Origin: Saprospiraceae bacterium
GTDB taxonomy: Bacteria; Bacteroidota; Bacteroidia; Chitinophagales; Saprospiraceae
Assembly: GCA_020630455.1 (NCBI GenBank)
Contig: JAHDBK010000005.1
Coordinates: 1 to 22,044, forward strand
Length of the DNA stretch: 22,044 nucleotides
Direction: 5' to 3'
In this document: piece by piece, positions 7,990 to 15,774 of the stretch
Position numbering within the stretch: the first letter of the stretch is position 1
Layout of the letters: each line of letters opens with the position of its first letter
Made by a program: the position numbers and the translations under genes
The notes under the pieces: model-generated
The model's database searches: none
Told to the model about the DNA's origin: nothing
The model's input: only the letters and a program-made list of their open reading frames with translations

Positions 7990-8805
7990 TTATTCTACAT
8001 TTTCTATTAATAAATTATTGTAGAATTCCATATAGTCGGCAAGTTGAGTTTCCTCTCCATGAAAGTTTAAGAATGGTTTGTCCAAATTTTCAACTACATC
8101 TACTATGCCTTCATCCATTGTTTTACTTCCTTGGATGATAGCATCAGCATAATGGATTGCCCCTTTGTGTAAGTTTATATTTTCTCCATCTTGAAAAACT
8201 GAAATATGTTCTTCTTGCATATCATTGATAGACGCTTTTTCAATAAATTGCTTAGAAAATGAATCAGAGTATGTATTGTTGTAAGCGGAGTAGATTACAT
8301 TTGAATCTTGGAATAAAGGCTCATTATTGTATACCGTTTTTAAATATGCTGGAATTAATGATGTCATCCAACCGTGGCAATGAATAATGTCAGGAGGCCA
8401 ACCGAATTTTTTTACGGTTTCTAATACGCCTTTACAGAAAAATATCATTCTGTCTTCATTGTCTTCAAATGCTTTTCCATCTTGTTCAAAAATAGCTTTT
8501 CTCTTAAAGAAATCATCGTTATCTAAAAAATAAACTTGAGTTCTTGCTTGAGGCAAAGAAGCTACTTTGATAATTAATGGATAGTCATCTTCATTTACGA
8601 TGATGTTCATTCCTGATAAACGAACAACCTCATGTAGTCTGTGTCTTCTTTCATTAATGATACCATAACGAGGCATTAGAATTCTAATTTCCATGCCATT
8701 TTTCATGATTTGTTTAGGTAATTGACTTACTACTTGTGATATTTCTGAAAGAGCTGTGTAGGGCTCCATTTCTTGAGTGACTATTAAGACTCTTTTCTTA
8801 CTCAT
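7990..8805 (-). CDS. GlgA-like protein, starch-synthase catalytic domain only
   Basis: A 271-residue protein resembling the N-terminal Rossmann domain (GT5) of glycogen/starch synthase: VLIVTQEMEPYTALSEI at 6-22, MEIRILMPRYG at 38-48 and PDIIHCHGWMTSLIPAY at 138-154. Full GlgA is about 480 residues; the C-terminal GT1 domain is absent. The ADP-glucose-binding KTGGLADV stretch, which should follow the QEMEPY segment, is replaced by TALSEIS, so the donor-binding lysine is missing. Such short GlgA-like proteins are common beside DUF4270 in Bacteroidota and are annotated glycogen synthase by transfer. Normal synthase activity is doubtful from this sequence; a regulatory or carbohydrate-binding role is inference. 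A TATATTTG box lies about 92 bp upstream. Confidence 0.8.
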   Translation of the reverse strand: MSKKRVLIVTQEMEPYTALSEISQVVSQLPKQIMKNGMEIRILMPRYGIINERRHRLHEVVRLSGMNIIVNEDDYPLIIKVASLPQARTQVYFLDNDDFFKRKAIFEQDGKAFEDNEDRMIFFCKGVLETVKKFGWPPDIIHCHGWMTSLIPAYLKTVYNNEPLFQDSNVIYSAYNNTYSDSFSKQFIEKASINDMQEEHISVFQDGENINLHKGAIHYADAIIQGSKTMDEGIVDVVENLDKPFLNFHGEETQLADYMEFYNNLLIENVE

Positions 8806-8896
8806 TCTACTTATATTCTTTATTAATATGTTTTAATATTTTTCTTTTAAAAAATGTATAAAACACATAATTCTCTCAAAAACTTAAAAAGTTCTG

Positions 8897-8904
8897 CAAA
8901 TATA
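8897..8904 (-). promoter_or_regulatory. Bacteroidota -7 box for the GlgA-like gene
   Basis: On the minus strand this reads TATATTTG, followed by CA, a full match to TAnnTTTG. It implies a leader of roughly 85 bases before the ATG at 8805. No clear -33 TTG is visible. Confidence 0.5.
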
Positions 8905-8968
8905 GTTAATATTAGGCATTTTTAAGTAATGTTTGCTAAATGATTTAATCTAAAATTAAATATTTAAC

Positions 8969-9589
8969 ATGAATTTAGATGAAATTCACTCGGTTTTATT
9001 AAAAGATAAACAACTGTCGACGGTTATTAGTTCTTTTTCAATGAAAGACAATTATATAATGGAGCCAGACATTTTCCAAGCTCTTATTTACTCTATCATT
9101 AGTCAACAAATTTCCGTAAAGGTTGCATCAGTAATCTATAAGCGGTTTTTGGACTTATATGGATTAGATATGCCGAAGCCAGAATCTATACTCAATACTC
9201 CCTTTGAAACATTGAGAAGTGTAGGTTTGTCCAGACAAAAAACAAATTATATTCTCAATATATCTGCTTTTTTTAACGAAGCAGAACATCAAAACATTAA
9301 TTGGGAAAGTTTAAGTGATGAGGAAGTTATTCAAAAATTAACGCAAATTAAAGGTGTAGGTGTTTGGACGGCCCAGATGATTTTGATGTTTACATTGAAT
9401 AGACCAGATGTCTTTCCTATTGGAGATTTAGCTATTGTAAATGGAATGAAAAAAATATATGATTTAGAACAAATAGAAGATAAAAAGGAACTAAAGACGA
9501 AGTTGCTTGAAATATCTAACAAATGGAGTCCTTATCGTACGTATGCTTGTTTATATATTTGGAAAATGGTAGGAAACCAAAAAAAATAA
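8969..9589 (+). CDS. DNA-3-methyladenine glycosylase, AlkA/HhH-GPD type
   Basis: A 206-residue base-excision repair glycosylase that releases alkylated bases from DNA. The HhH-GPD core is clear: ALIYSIISQQISVKVA (38-53), a helix-hairpin-helix at about 124-141 containing QIKGVGVWTAQMIL, then RPDVFPIGD with D153 as the expected catalytic aspartate (D238 of E. coli AlkA). NKWSPYRTYACLYIW (184-198) is the usual C-terminal segment. The AlkA N-terminal TBP-like domain is absent, as in short bacterial and archaeal AlkA relatives. No [4Fe-4S] cysteine cluster is present, which argues against the Nth and MutY branches. The gene is divergent from the GlgA-like gene. Exact base specificity is not readable. 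Confidence 0.9.
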   Translation: MNLDEIHSVLLKDKQLSTVISSFSMKDNYIMEPDIFQALIYSIISQQISVKVASVIYKRFLDLYGLDMPKPESILNTPFETLRSVGLSRQKTNYILNISAFFNEAEHQNINWESLSDEEVIQKLTQIKGVGVWTAQMILMFTLNRPDVFPIGDLAIVNGMKKIYDLEQIEDKKELKTKLLEISNKWSPYRTYACLYIWKMVGNQKK

Positions 9590-9664
9590 ACAGATACACT
9601 ACAGAATAGTTATATTAATTCGTTATTTTATTATAAATATTATTTTTATTAAAAAATTCAAATT

Positions 9665-10138
9665 ATGAAACAAATACAATTCTCTTTTAGCTTATTAATT
9701 ATTGTCTTGCTAACATTTTCTGCTTGCGAAAAAGAAGAAACAATAGATAGTCGTCTATATGGAACTTGGATAGCCGATAGAATAAAATTGTCAAACTGTG
9801 ACGACCCTGCTAATAATAATGATTTAGATTTTACGGGTAATGATGGTTATTGTGGTGAACAAGATGGTGTTCCTTTTTGTGCAACTGCTGATATGATTTT
9901 TAGAGAAGACCTTACTTTTACAATTAATATTTATATAACTGCAACAGTTGCTGGGTTTCCAGTTCAACAAACTGAAACGGAAAATGGTACTTGGAGAACA
10001 GAAGGAGACAAGTTAATAACGACGGATTCTAATGGTGAAACAGGTACGGGTACATATACTATAAATGGTAGTGATTTGTATTATAACGCAATTAATAGTA
10101 CAGATGGCTGTTTTAATGAATTTTGGGGTCATAAATAA
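9665..10138 (+). CDS. lipocalin-like lipoprotein
   Basis: A 157-residue predicted lipoprotein. The signal peptide MKQIQFSFSLLIIVLLTF ends in SAC with Cys21. The mature part opens with LYGTWIADRIKLSNC and contains ENGTWRTEGDKL and TGTYTINGSDLYY. This is the G-x-W opening with repeated G-T-W/Y strands seen in small lipocalin-like domains of Bacteroidota. Extra cysteines (CDDP, YCGEQDGVPFC, DGCF) could form disulfides in the periplasm. It ends 10 bp from the convergent folP. Ligand and role are unknown. Confidence 0.75.
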   Translation: MKQIQFSFSLLIIVLLTFSACEKEETIDSRLYGTWIADRIKLSNCDDPANNNDLDFTGNDGYCGEQDGVPFCATADMIFREDLTFTINIYITATVAGFPVQQTETENGTWRTEGDKLITTDSNGETGTGTYTINGSDLYYNAINSTDGCFNEFWGHK

Positions 10139-10152
10139 AGAGATTTCTTTAT
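10135..10152. terminator. possible short bidirectional terminator
   Basis: A 7-bp stem ATAAAGA / TCTTTAT with loop GATT spans the two stop codons of the convergent lipoprotein gene and folP. It is AT-only apart from one G:C pair and therefore weak. Confidence 0.25.
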
Positions 10153-10988
10153 ATTTCCTTGATGTAGTTGTGTAATTTTATACATTCATTTGCTTCTTTT
10201 ACATCGTGTACCCTTAATATTTTAGTGCCGTTTTGAAGGGCTAAGATATGAAGAGCCGAAGTAGCATTAAGTGCTTCTTGGGGTTTGATTTCTAATAGTT
10301 TGTATATCATTGATTTTCTGGATATACCAGTCAATATTATTTTATTAAGAATTTTAAAATCATTCATTCTTTTTAAGAGTTGATAATTGTGGGCAATAGT
10401 TTTTCCAAACCCAAATCCGACATCTAATAGAATATCTTTTACTCCTAATGCTTCTAGTTCTTGAATTTCATTTATAAAAAAACTAAGAACATCTTCTACA
10501 ACATCGTGGTATTGGGGAGCAGTTTGCATAGTTTGAGGTTGACCTTGCATGTGCATTAAAATATAAGGTACATTCAACTTGGCGACTGTTGAATACATTT
10601 TTTCATCTATTTTACCTGCTGAAATATCATTGACGATTAAAGCACCTTCACCAACTGCAGCCCTCACAATTTCACTTCTAATAGTATCTATAGATATAAT
10701 GGTATTGGGAAACTCCTTGATGATTTTTTTAATAATAGGAATGACTCGTTTTTTTTCTTCATTTTCATCAATTAACTCAGCCCCTGGGCGAGATGACATT
10801 CCTCCAATATCTATTATAGATGCTCCTTCGTTTAGCATTTTTTCAACTTGTTCTAATGATTCTTTCTCTTTAGTGTATTGTCCACCATCGTAGAATGAAT
10901 CTGGAGTTATATTGAGAATGCCCATTACTTTAGGACTAGATAAATCTAGTAGTTTGCCATTGCAATTGATTAAGGTAAAATTATTCAT
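10149..10988 (-). CDS. folP: dihydropteroate synthase
   Basis: A 279-residue TIM-barrel enzyme that joins p-aminobenzoate to dihydropterin pyrophosphate in folate synthesis. All signature segments are present: GILNITPDSFYDGG (23-36), IDIGGMSSRPGA (59-70), IDTIRSE (100-106), VNDISAG (119-125), LMHMQGQP (144-151), DVGFGFGKT (189-197), GISRKS (221-226) and RVHDV (259-263). The sulfonamide-binding loops look ordinary. The ATG at 10988 is preferred to a TTG three codons earlier. Just upstream, AATATTTG is one base off the -7 consensus and would give a very short or no leader. It is divergent from the DUF1599/DoxX pair, a known Bacteroidota arrangement. Confidence 0.95.
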   Translation of the reverse strand: MNNFTLINCNGKLLDLSSPKVMGILNITPDSFYDGGQYTKEKESLEQVEKMLNEGASIIDIGGMSSRPGAELIDENEEKKRVIPIIKKIIKEFPNTIISIDTIRSEIVRAAVGEGALIVNDISAGKIDEKMYSTVAKLNVPYILMHMQGQPQTMQTAPQYHDVVEDVLSFFINEIQELEALGVKDILLDVGFGFGKTIAHNYQLLKRMNDFKILNKIILTGISRKSMIYKLLEIKPQEALNATSALHILALQNGTKILRVHDVKEANECIKLHNYIKEI

Positions 10989-11098
10989 TATTGACAAATA
11001 TTAGGAATGCCTTTTGTTTTTATTAACAATTTTATAATATTTTTAAAAATATCTTTGAATTTGGATAAAGATAAGGCAAAGGCAATGTATCAAATCAT

Positions 11099-11106
11099 TA
11101 TATTTG
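11099..11106 (+). promoter_or_regulatory. Bacteroidota -7 box for DUF1599-DoxX genes
   Basis: TATATTTG, followed by CA, is a full match to TAnnTTTG and lies 17 bases before the TTG start codon at 11124, implying a leader of about ten bases. A -33 TTG at proper spacing is not evident. Confidence 0.5.
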
Positions 11107-11123
11107 CAAAAAAATAAAAAATA

Positions 11124-11672
11124 TTGGAAAAGACATTAAAACAATATGATACAGCTTTAAGTCAATGTAGTGATATTTTCTTGAAAAAAAATAAAGATTA
11201 TGGCACTGCGTGGAGAGTACTACGACCGAGTTCCTTAACAGACCAATTATACATCAAGGCAGAAAGGATAAAGAGTATAGAAGAAAGTGGAGTCAATAAA
11301 GTAGGGGAAAGTATCGAATTAGAATATGTCGCATTAGTCAATTATAGTATGATGGCACTTATCCAATTGGATTTGCCTAAAAATGCCCCAGTAGAATTAA
11401 AATTTGAAAAAACTAAAGAACTATACGAAAATAAAATTCAAATCACTCGTGATTTGATGATAAAGAAAAACCACGATTATGGTGAAGCATGGAGAAATAT
11501 GAGAATTTCCTCTTTGACTGATTTAATATTAATGAAATTGTTGAGAGTTAAACAGATTGAAGACAATGAAGGAAAAACCATTATTTCTGAAGGATTAGAT
11601 GCCAATTATATGGATATTGCCAACTATGCATTATTTGCCTTGATTAAAATTGAAGAAAGTAAAGAAAAATAA
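11124..11672 (+). CDS. DUF1599 domain protein (nucleotide modification associated domain 1), tandem duplicated
   Basis: A 182-residue protein consisting of two copies of one all-helical unit. Repeat 1 (about 5-81) contains KKNKDYGTAWR at 21-31, then PSSLTDQ and RIKSIEE. Repeat 2 (about 97-175) contains KKNHDYGEAWR at 114-124, then SSLTDLI and RVKQIED. Each ends with a Y-x-x-(L/I)-x-N-Y helix. DUF1599 is also called Nmad1, and some members sit near phage nucleotide-modification genes; the chromosomal Bacteroidota form beside folP has no known role. Translation must start at TTG 11124, because TAA precedes it at 11115 and no ATG occurs before the first repeat. It lies 57 bp before the DoxX-like gene. 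Confidence 0.88.
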   Translation: MEKTLKQYDTALSQCSDIFLKKNKDYGTAWRVLRPSSLTDQLYIKAERIKSIEESGVNKVGESIELEYVALVNYSMMALIQLDLPKNAPVELKFEKTKELYENKIQITRDLMIKKNHDYGEAWRNMRISSLTDLILMKLLRVKQIEDNEGKTIISEGLDANYMDIANYALFALIKIEESKEK

Positions 11673-11684
11673 AATAATTATAAA

Positions 11685-11705
11685 TAGTGTGATATTATTA
11701 CACTA
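11685..11705 (+). other. short stem-loop between DUF1599 and DoxX-like genes
   Basis: TAGTGT (11685-11690) pairs with ACACTA (11700-11705). A G:T pair and two A:T pairs extend it inward, for a stem of up to nine pairs. No T-tract follows, so it is more likely an mRNA processing or operator-like site than a terminator. Confidence 0.3.
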
Positions 11706-11729
11706 GACTCAAATACTAAAATTAACAAT

Positions 11730-13220
11730 ATGTCTTTATTAGGATTAATTATTAGAATAGCAATAGCCGCCTTAGTGCTTACAGGTCTAACCTATTTTCT
11801 AAAAGAAAAAAAGGAAGACTTAATCGAAAAGCACAAAAATTGGTTCATGACCTATTTGCAACATTTTTGTGGAGCATTATTCATCTTTTCGGGCTATGTA
11901 AAAGCCGTTGACCCCAAGGGAACTGCCTATAAAATGAAAGATTATTTTGCTGAATTTGAAACGCATTTTAGTGCTTTTCAAGGACTTTGGACCACATTGG
12001 CAGAACATACGCTCACATTTGCCTTGGTCATGATTATATTTGAAATCATCTTAGGATTGATGCTAATTATAGGTTTCAAACCTAAATTAACGGCTTGGTT
12101 ATTCGCTCTTTTGGTTATATTCTTTACCGTTTTGACGGGTTTTACTTATTTGACGGGTTATTTACCAGAAGGCGTTACGTTCTTCGAATTCGGTAAGTGG
12201 GGCGAATATGTCAAAACCAATATGAAGGTAACAGATTGCGGTTGTTTTGGTGATTTTATCAAACTCGAACCCAAAACCTCATTCTTTAAAGATGTATTTT
12301 TATTAGTACCATCTATATTGTTTATTGTTTTTGCCGCTAAAGAACATATATTATTCAACCCAAGAATTAGAATGATTATCTTAGGAGTTGCTACTGTTTT
12401 AGTGTCTTTATTTGCATTTAGAAATACATTTTGGAATTTACCAATGCAAGATTTTCGTCCTTTTAAAGAAGGTACACATGTAAGAGATGTAAGAGCTGCC
12501 GAAGAAAAAGCAGTTGGAGAAGCTAAATTGTCCTATAAATTAAAAAATAAAAGCACAGGCGAAGAAATAGTAATGGAGATGAATGATTACTTGGCTAAAT
12601 TTAGCGACCAAGCTTTTGTTGATCAATGGGAAATTTTAGATCAAGTAAGAGAAGAAGTGAAAACGACCAAAGTTTCAGAATTCTTTGTGACTGACCCGAA
12701 TGGCAGTAGTGTCGAAAATGATTTATTGAATTATCCGAATTATCACCTCATGGCAGTAGCTTATAAATGGTATTTTGATGAAAAACAAGAACAATTGGTT
12801 AGACCAGATACCATTTGGCAAATTGATACCACTGAAGTGGAAGGATTCAAAGATAGTGTTCAAATCGTAAAAACAGTCGCAGAAGTAAAAGAAGTTACTT
12901 ATACTGCAACGACTTATGATTGGGATGAAACTTATGCTAATTATTATAAAAATAAAGTGAATCCACTTTTTGAAGCAGCTGAAAAAGAAAAAATACTGGT
13001 TTATGGTATTACTAAACCTTATGATACGGCTATGATAGATGAATTTAGACATCATGTACAAGCCACTTATCCCTTCATGACTGCTGATGATATTTTATTA
13101 AAAACAATTGTCCGTTCCAATCCGGGTGTAGTCCTTTGGAAAGATGGTCAAATTATTAAAAAATGGCATATTTCTAAATTGCCAGATTGGGAATATGTTA
13201 AAGCTAATTATATTAAATAA
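11730..13220 (+). CDS. BT_3928-type DoxX/MauE-like membrane protein with thioredoxin-like C-terminus
   Basis: A 496-residue inner-membrane protein. Hydrophobic helices lie at about 5-24, 44-60, 93-115, 120-142, 186-204 and 213-231. The DoxX/MauE-like part carries FIFSGYVKAVDPKGTAYKM and, in the loop before helix five, VTDCGCFGD with a Cys170-Gly-Cys172 pair. Residues about 235-496 are soluble and end in a thioredoxin-like segment with a likely cis-proline in SNPG (463-466) and VLWKDGQIIKKW. No CxxC is present there. A redox or reductant-relay role in the envelope is inferred from the cysteine pair and fold. Bacteroidota genomes commonly place it after folP-DUF1599. A strong terminator follows directly. 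Confidence 0.85.
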   Translation: MSLLGLIIRIAIAALVLTGLTYFLKEKKEDLIEKHKNWFMTYLQHFCGALFIFSGYVKAVDPKGTAYKMKDYFAEFETHFSAFQGLWTTLAEHTLTFALVMIIFEIILGLMLIIGFKPKLTAWLFALLVIFFTVLTGFTYLTGYLPEGVTFFEFGKWGEYVKTNMKVTDCGCFGDFIKLEPKTSFFKDVFLLVPSILFIVFAAKEHILFNPRIRMIILGVATVLVSLFAFRNTFWNLPMQDFRPFKEGTHVRDVRAAEEKAVGEAKLSYKLKNKSTGEEIVMEMNDYLAKFSDQAFVDQWEILDQVREEVKTTKVSEFFVTDPNGSSVENDLLNYPNYHLMAVAYKWYFDEKQEQLVRPDTIWQIDTTEVEGFKDSVQIVKTVAEVKEVTYTATTYDWDETYANYYKNKVNPLFEAAEKEKILVYGITKPYDTAMIDEFRHHVQATYPFMTADDILLKTIVRSNPGVVLWKDGQIIKKWHISKLPDWEYVKANYIK

Positions 13221-13228
13221 TATCTTTG

Positions 13229-13278
13229 AATAATAAAAAGAACTCTTTATCTTTTGATGAAGAGTTCTTTTTATTATT
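13229..13278 (+). terminator. strong intrinsic terminator of the DoxX-like gene
   Basis: A perfect 19-bp stem (13229-13247 with 13260-13278) is extended inward by a T:G pair and three Watson-Crick pairs around a TTTT loop. It is flanked by A-runs upstream and T-rich sequence downstream, and begins 9 bases after the stop codon at 13220. Confidence 0.85.
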
Positions 13279-13332
13279 ATATGGTAATTAATTAATTTTT
13301 TTGTTAATTTTAATAAAAATAATAAAGAAAAC

Positions 13333-13364
13333 TTTGAGAAGTTGATGAAGTATATATATCTTTC
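13333..13364 (+). promoter_or_regulatory. promoter candidate for the rfbD-like gene
   Basis: TTTG at 13333-13336 (-33) and TATCTTTC at 13357-13364 (-7, one base from TAnnTTTG) are separated by 20 bases, the spacing expected for Bacteroidota housekeeping promoters. The ATG follows at 13392. Confidence 0.45.
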
Positions 13365-13391
13365 GGTTTCTTAAAAGATACTTAAAAGAGA

Positions 13392-14261
13392 ATGAAAATA
13401 TTAGTGCTGGGAAGTAAAGGGCAATTGGGCTCTGAGTTGAGAAAGTTATCCCCAAAAATCAAAAATGCAACTTTCACTTTTATTGATAAAGACCAAGTAG
13501 ATATAAGTCAAGAAGAGAGTGTAAAACATTTTTTCAAGTTAGAATCATTTGACTATTGTATCAATTGTGCTGCCTATACTGCTGTGGATTTAGCGGAATC
13601 TGAACAAGATTTATGTAGAGAAATTAATATCAAAGGAGTACAGTATATTGCCTCAGCTTGTAGTGAACACGAGGTGACCTTATTTCATATTTCTTCGGAT
13701 TATGTATATCATAATGAAATAAATAGACCTTTATTAGAAAACGACCCCACTACTCCACAAGGGGTTTATGCTAATACTAAATTACAAGGCGATTTCGCAG
13801 CAAAGAGTTATAATGATAAAACAATAATTCTTAGAACTTCATGGGTGTATTCTTCTTTTGGAAACAATTTTGTAAAAACCATGCTCCGTTTAGGAGCAGA
13901 AAGAGATCAATTAAATATTGTTTTTGATCAAATCGGTTCTCCAACTTATGCTGAAGACATTGCTTCGACTATTTTAGAAATCATCAATCAACTCGAAGCA
14001 GGAAATTGTCATTATGGTATTTTTAATTTTAGTAATGAAGGAGTTTGTTCATGGTATGATTTTGCTAATGAAATATTTTCTATGTCCAAAATTAAATGTA
14101 ATATAAATCCCATCACTAGTGAAGAATATCCTACTCCTGCACAAAGACCCAATTACAGTGTAATGAATAAAGGTAAAATTAAAAAAACCTACCAAATTGA
14201 AATTCCACATTGGAAAGATTCATTAAAAAGGTGTTTAAAGGCTATAGAAAAAAACGATTAA
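13392..14261 (+). CDS. rfbD: dTDP-4-dehydrorhamnose reductase
   Basis: A 289-residue short-chain dehydrogenase/reductase of the RfbD/RmlD type, which reduces dTDP-4-dehydrorhamnose to dTDP-rhamnose for surface polysaccharides. Visible features are the N-terminal nucleotide motif LGSKGQLGSEL (6-16), NCAAYTAVDLAE (58-69), the serine segment HISSDYVY (99-106), the catalytic YxxxK as Y126-ANT-K130, RTSWVYSSFGNNFV and PTYAEDIA. The C-terminal PAQRPNYSVMNKGKI and HWKDSLKRCL fit the family. No rfbA, rfbB or rfbC neighbours are present, so it is solitary here and the exact sugar substrate is inferred. The nearest promoter is the TTTG-N20-TATCTTTC pair. Confidence 0.88.
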   Translation: MKILVLGSKGQLGSELRKLSPKIKNATFTFIDKDQVDISQEESVKHFFKLESFDYCINCAAYTAVDLAESEQDLCREINIKGVQYIASACSEHEVTLFHISSDYVYHNEINRPLLENDPTTPQGVYANTKLQGDFAAKSYNDKTIILRTSWVYSSFGNNFVKTMLRLGAERDQLNIVFDQIGSPTYAEDIASTILEIINQLEAGNCHYGIFNFSNEGVCSWYDFANEIFSMSKIKCNINPITSEEYPTPAQRPNYSVMNKGKIKKTYQIEIPHWKDSLKRCLKAIEKND

Positions 14262-14326
14262 TGTGTTTTTTTTAAAATTTTATTAGGAAATTAAACTATT
14301 TTAATAATGGATAATTAATAATGTTA

Positions 14327-14334
14327 TACTTTTG
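14327..14334 (+). promoter_or_regulatory. Bacteroidota -7 box of the YceI gene
   Basis: TACTTTTG, in the context TTATACTTTTGCA, matches TAnnTTTG and lies 41 bases before the ATG at 14376. The -33 region is only T-rich. Confidence 0.55.
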
Positions 14335-14375
14335 CACAAATTTATTATTATTCAATTATTTAAAATCAATCTACA

Positions 14376-15044
14376 ATGAAATTGTTAAATCGTTTTTTGG
14401 TACTTTTCTTAATGGTATCAGTAATGGTAGCATGTAATAATGCACCTCAAGGAGATGACGCTAATGAAGGCGATCAAGTTGATCCAGCACAAGCTTCAAC
14501 AGAAGCTGTAACTTATAATGTAAATACTTCTTCTAGTGTAGTCAATTGGTTAGGTACAAAACCAACAGGTCAACACGCAGGAACATTATCTTTGAAAGAA
14601 GGTTCATTGTCTGTAAAAGATGGTAATATCGAAGCAGGTAAATTTGTAATCGATATGGCTACTATGAAATGTACTGACGAAGGAATGGATGAAGAAAGCA
14701 AGCAAGGTTTGGTAGGTCACTTATCTAATGAAGATTTCTTTGAAGTAGAGAAATACCCTACAGCATCTTTTGAAATTGCAGCAGTTTCTGCTGTTGAAGG
14801 AGAAGAAGGAATGACTCACCTTATCAAAGGTAACTTAATGATGAAAGATACGACTCATAGTATTGAGTTTAAGGCAAATGTGAGTATTGCTGAAAATGGT
14901 GTTACTGCTGAAACTGCTGATTTTAACATCAACCGTACTCTATGGGGTGTTAATTATGGTTCAAAATCATTATTCCCAGATCTTAAAGATAAATTCATTA
15001 ATGATGAAATGGGGATTAAGATCAAATTAGTTGCTGAGAAATAA
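14376..15044 (+). CDS. YceI family lipoprotein
   Basis: A 222-residue protein. The signal peptide MKLLNRFLVLFLMVSVM ends in VAC with Cys20, so it is lipid-anchored. An acidic spacer (DDANEGDQVDPAQ) leads to a YceI-type lipocalin fold from about residue 46: YNVNTSSSVVNWLGTKPTGQHAG, then LVGHLSNEDFFEVEKYPTASFE, and near the end FNINRTLWGVNYGS with KDKFINDEMGIKIKLVA. YceI domains bind isoprenoid or amphiphilic ligands in the periplasm; the ligand here is unknown. It has its own promoter box and a strong terminator, so it is monocistronic. Its codons look richer in G and C than its neighbours', compatible with high expression. Confidence 0.93.
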   Translation: MKLLNRFLVLFLMVSVMVACNNAPQGDDANEGDQVDPAQASTEAVTYNVNTSSSVVNWLGTKPTGQHAGTLSLKEGSLSVKDGNIEAGKFVIDMATMKCTDEGMDEESKQGLVGHLSNEDFFEVEKYPTASFEIAAVSAVEGEEGMTHLIKGNLMMKDTTHSIEFKANVSIAENGVTAETADFNINRTLWGVNYGSKSLFPDLKDKFINDEMGIKIKLVAEK

Positions 15045-15088
15045 AAAATATTATTTGGCGAAAGCTAACTAATTCTGAATAAAATCTT

Positions 15089-15137
15089 AAAATATTGCTT
15101 GGGAAAGAAATTTTCTCAAGCAATATTTTGTTTTTTT
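15089..15137 (+). terminator. intrinsic terminator of the YceI gene
   Basis: A 13-bp perfect stem (15089-15101 with 15117-15129) is extended by a G:T pair and GAAA/TTTC around the loop GAAAT. It is followed by one G and seven T residues at 15131-15137, the textbook form of a Rho-independent terminator. Confidence 0.88.
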
Positions 15138-15271
15138 AGTTAAAATATACTAATATTGTATGTTATACAGACGAGATTCCCCTTAATATTCGTTAGTTTC
15201 TATAACAATTCCCCAAATACCAATTGATATTTTGAGTGTAAGTAATTTGTTAGATAAAGGCATAAACTATA

Positions 15272-15772
15272 ATGAAAAATATAATATTGAAGATTAGTAT
15301 ATTATCTCTAATTATACTTCCGTTTACTTCTTTTGCTCATCAAGATATAAAAGAAGTAAACCTACCAAAAGTTTTCTTGATTGGAGATTTTGCGGATGAA
15401 TTTGAAGAAGTTTCTAAAGAGTATAAAACGCAATTATTAGAGGTTTGCGAATATGATATGAGTAGAGCTTATTTCAAATGGTTGGTCATGTTGCAAGAAA
15501 TGGAAGATATGGCGGAAAGTATAGATTTTGATATCAAAGGAGTAAAAATGTGGTTGAAAGTATTTTGGAATGAAGACGGAACAATTGCACATTTAGCCTA
15601 TTTTTTAAAGCCTCGTTCAAGGAATATTAATAAAGATGAGCTAACTGCTTTCCTCTATACCTTTGTTGACCAATACAGTTTTCCTCTTGAAGCGGAACAG
15701 AAGTTTTCTCATTATGGTAATGCTAGCTTCCCTGTAGTTGGAAGAAGAAAAATCGATCAAGAGTCTAATTAA
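15272..15772 (+). CDS. small secreted protein of unknown function
   Basis: A 166-residue protein with a type I signal peptide (MKNIILKISILSLIILPFTSFA, cleavage before HQD). The mature domain starts PKVFLIGDFADEFEEV and holds a helix with YDMSRAYFKWLVMLQEMED, then IKGVKMWLKVFWNEDGTIAHLAYFLKPRSRNI and FSHYGNASFPVVGR. I recall similar small Bacteroidota proteins, and the G-T-I-x-H-x-A-Y strand followed by A-S-F-P resembles a TonB-C-like alpha/beta fold, but this is only an impression. Its stop codon TAA (15770-15772) forms part of the TAATA flank of the adjacent miniature element. Confidence 0.7.
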   Translation: MKNIILKISILSLIILPFTSFAHQDIKEVNLPKVFLIGDFADEFEEVSKEYKTQLLEVCEYDMSRAYFKWLVMLQEMEDMAESIDFDIKGVKMWLKVFWNEDGTIAHLAYFLKPRSRNINKDELTAFLYTFVDQYSFPLEAEQKFSHYGNASFPVVGRRKIDQESN

Positions 15773-15774
15773 TA

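Noticed and set aside
10989..10997. TTG start extending FolP by three residues
   Set aside because: An ATG three codons later is the simpler start, and no conserved residue is lost.
15170..15194. Minus-strand AAC-N18-CGTC, an ECF-like promoter pointing back towards the YceI gene
   Set aside because: No gene follows on that strand, it runs straight into a strong terminator, and spacing is one longer than usual; likely chance.
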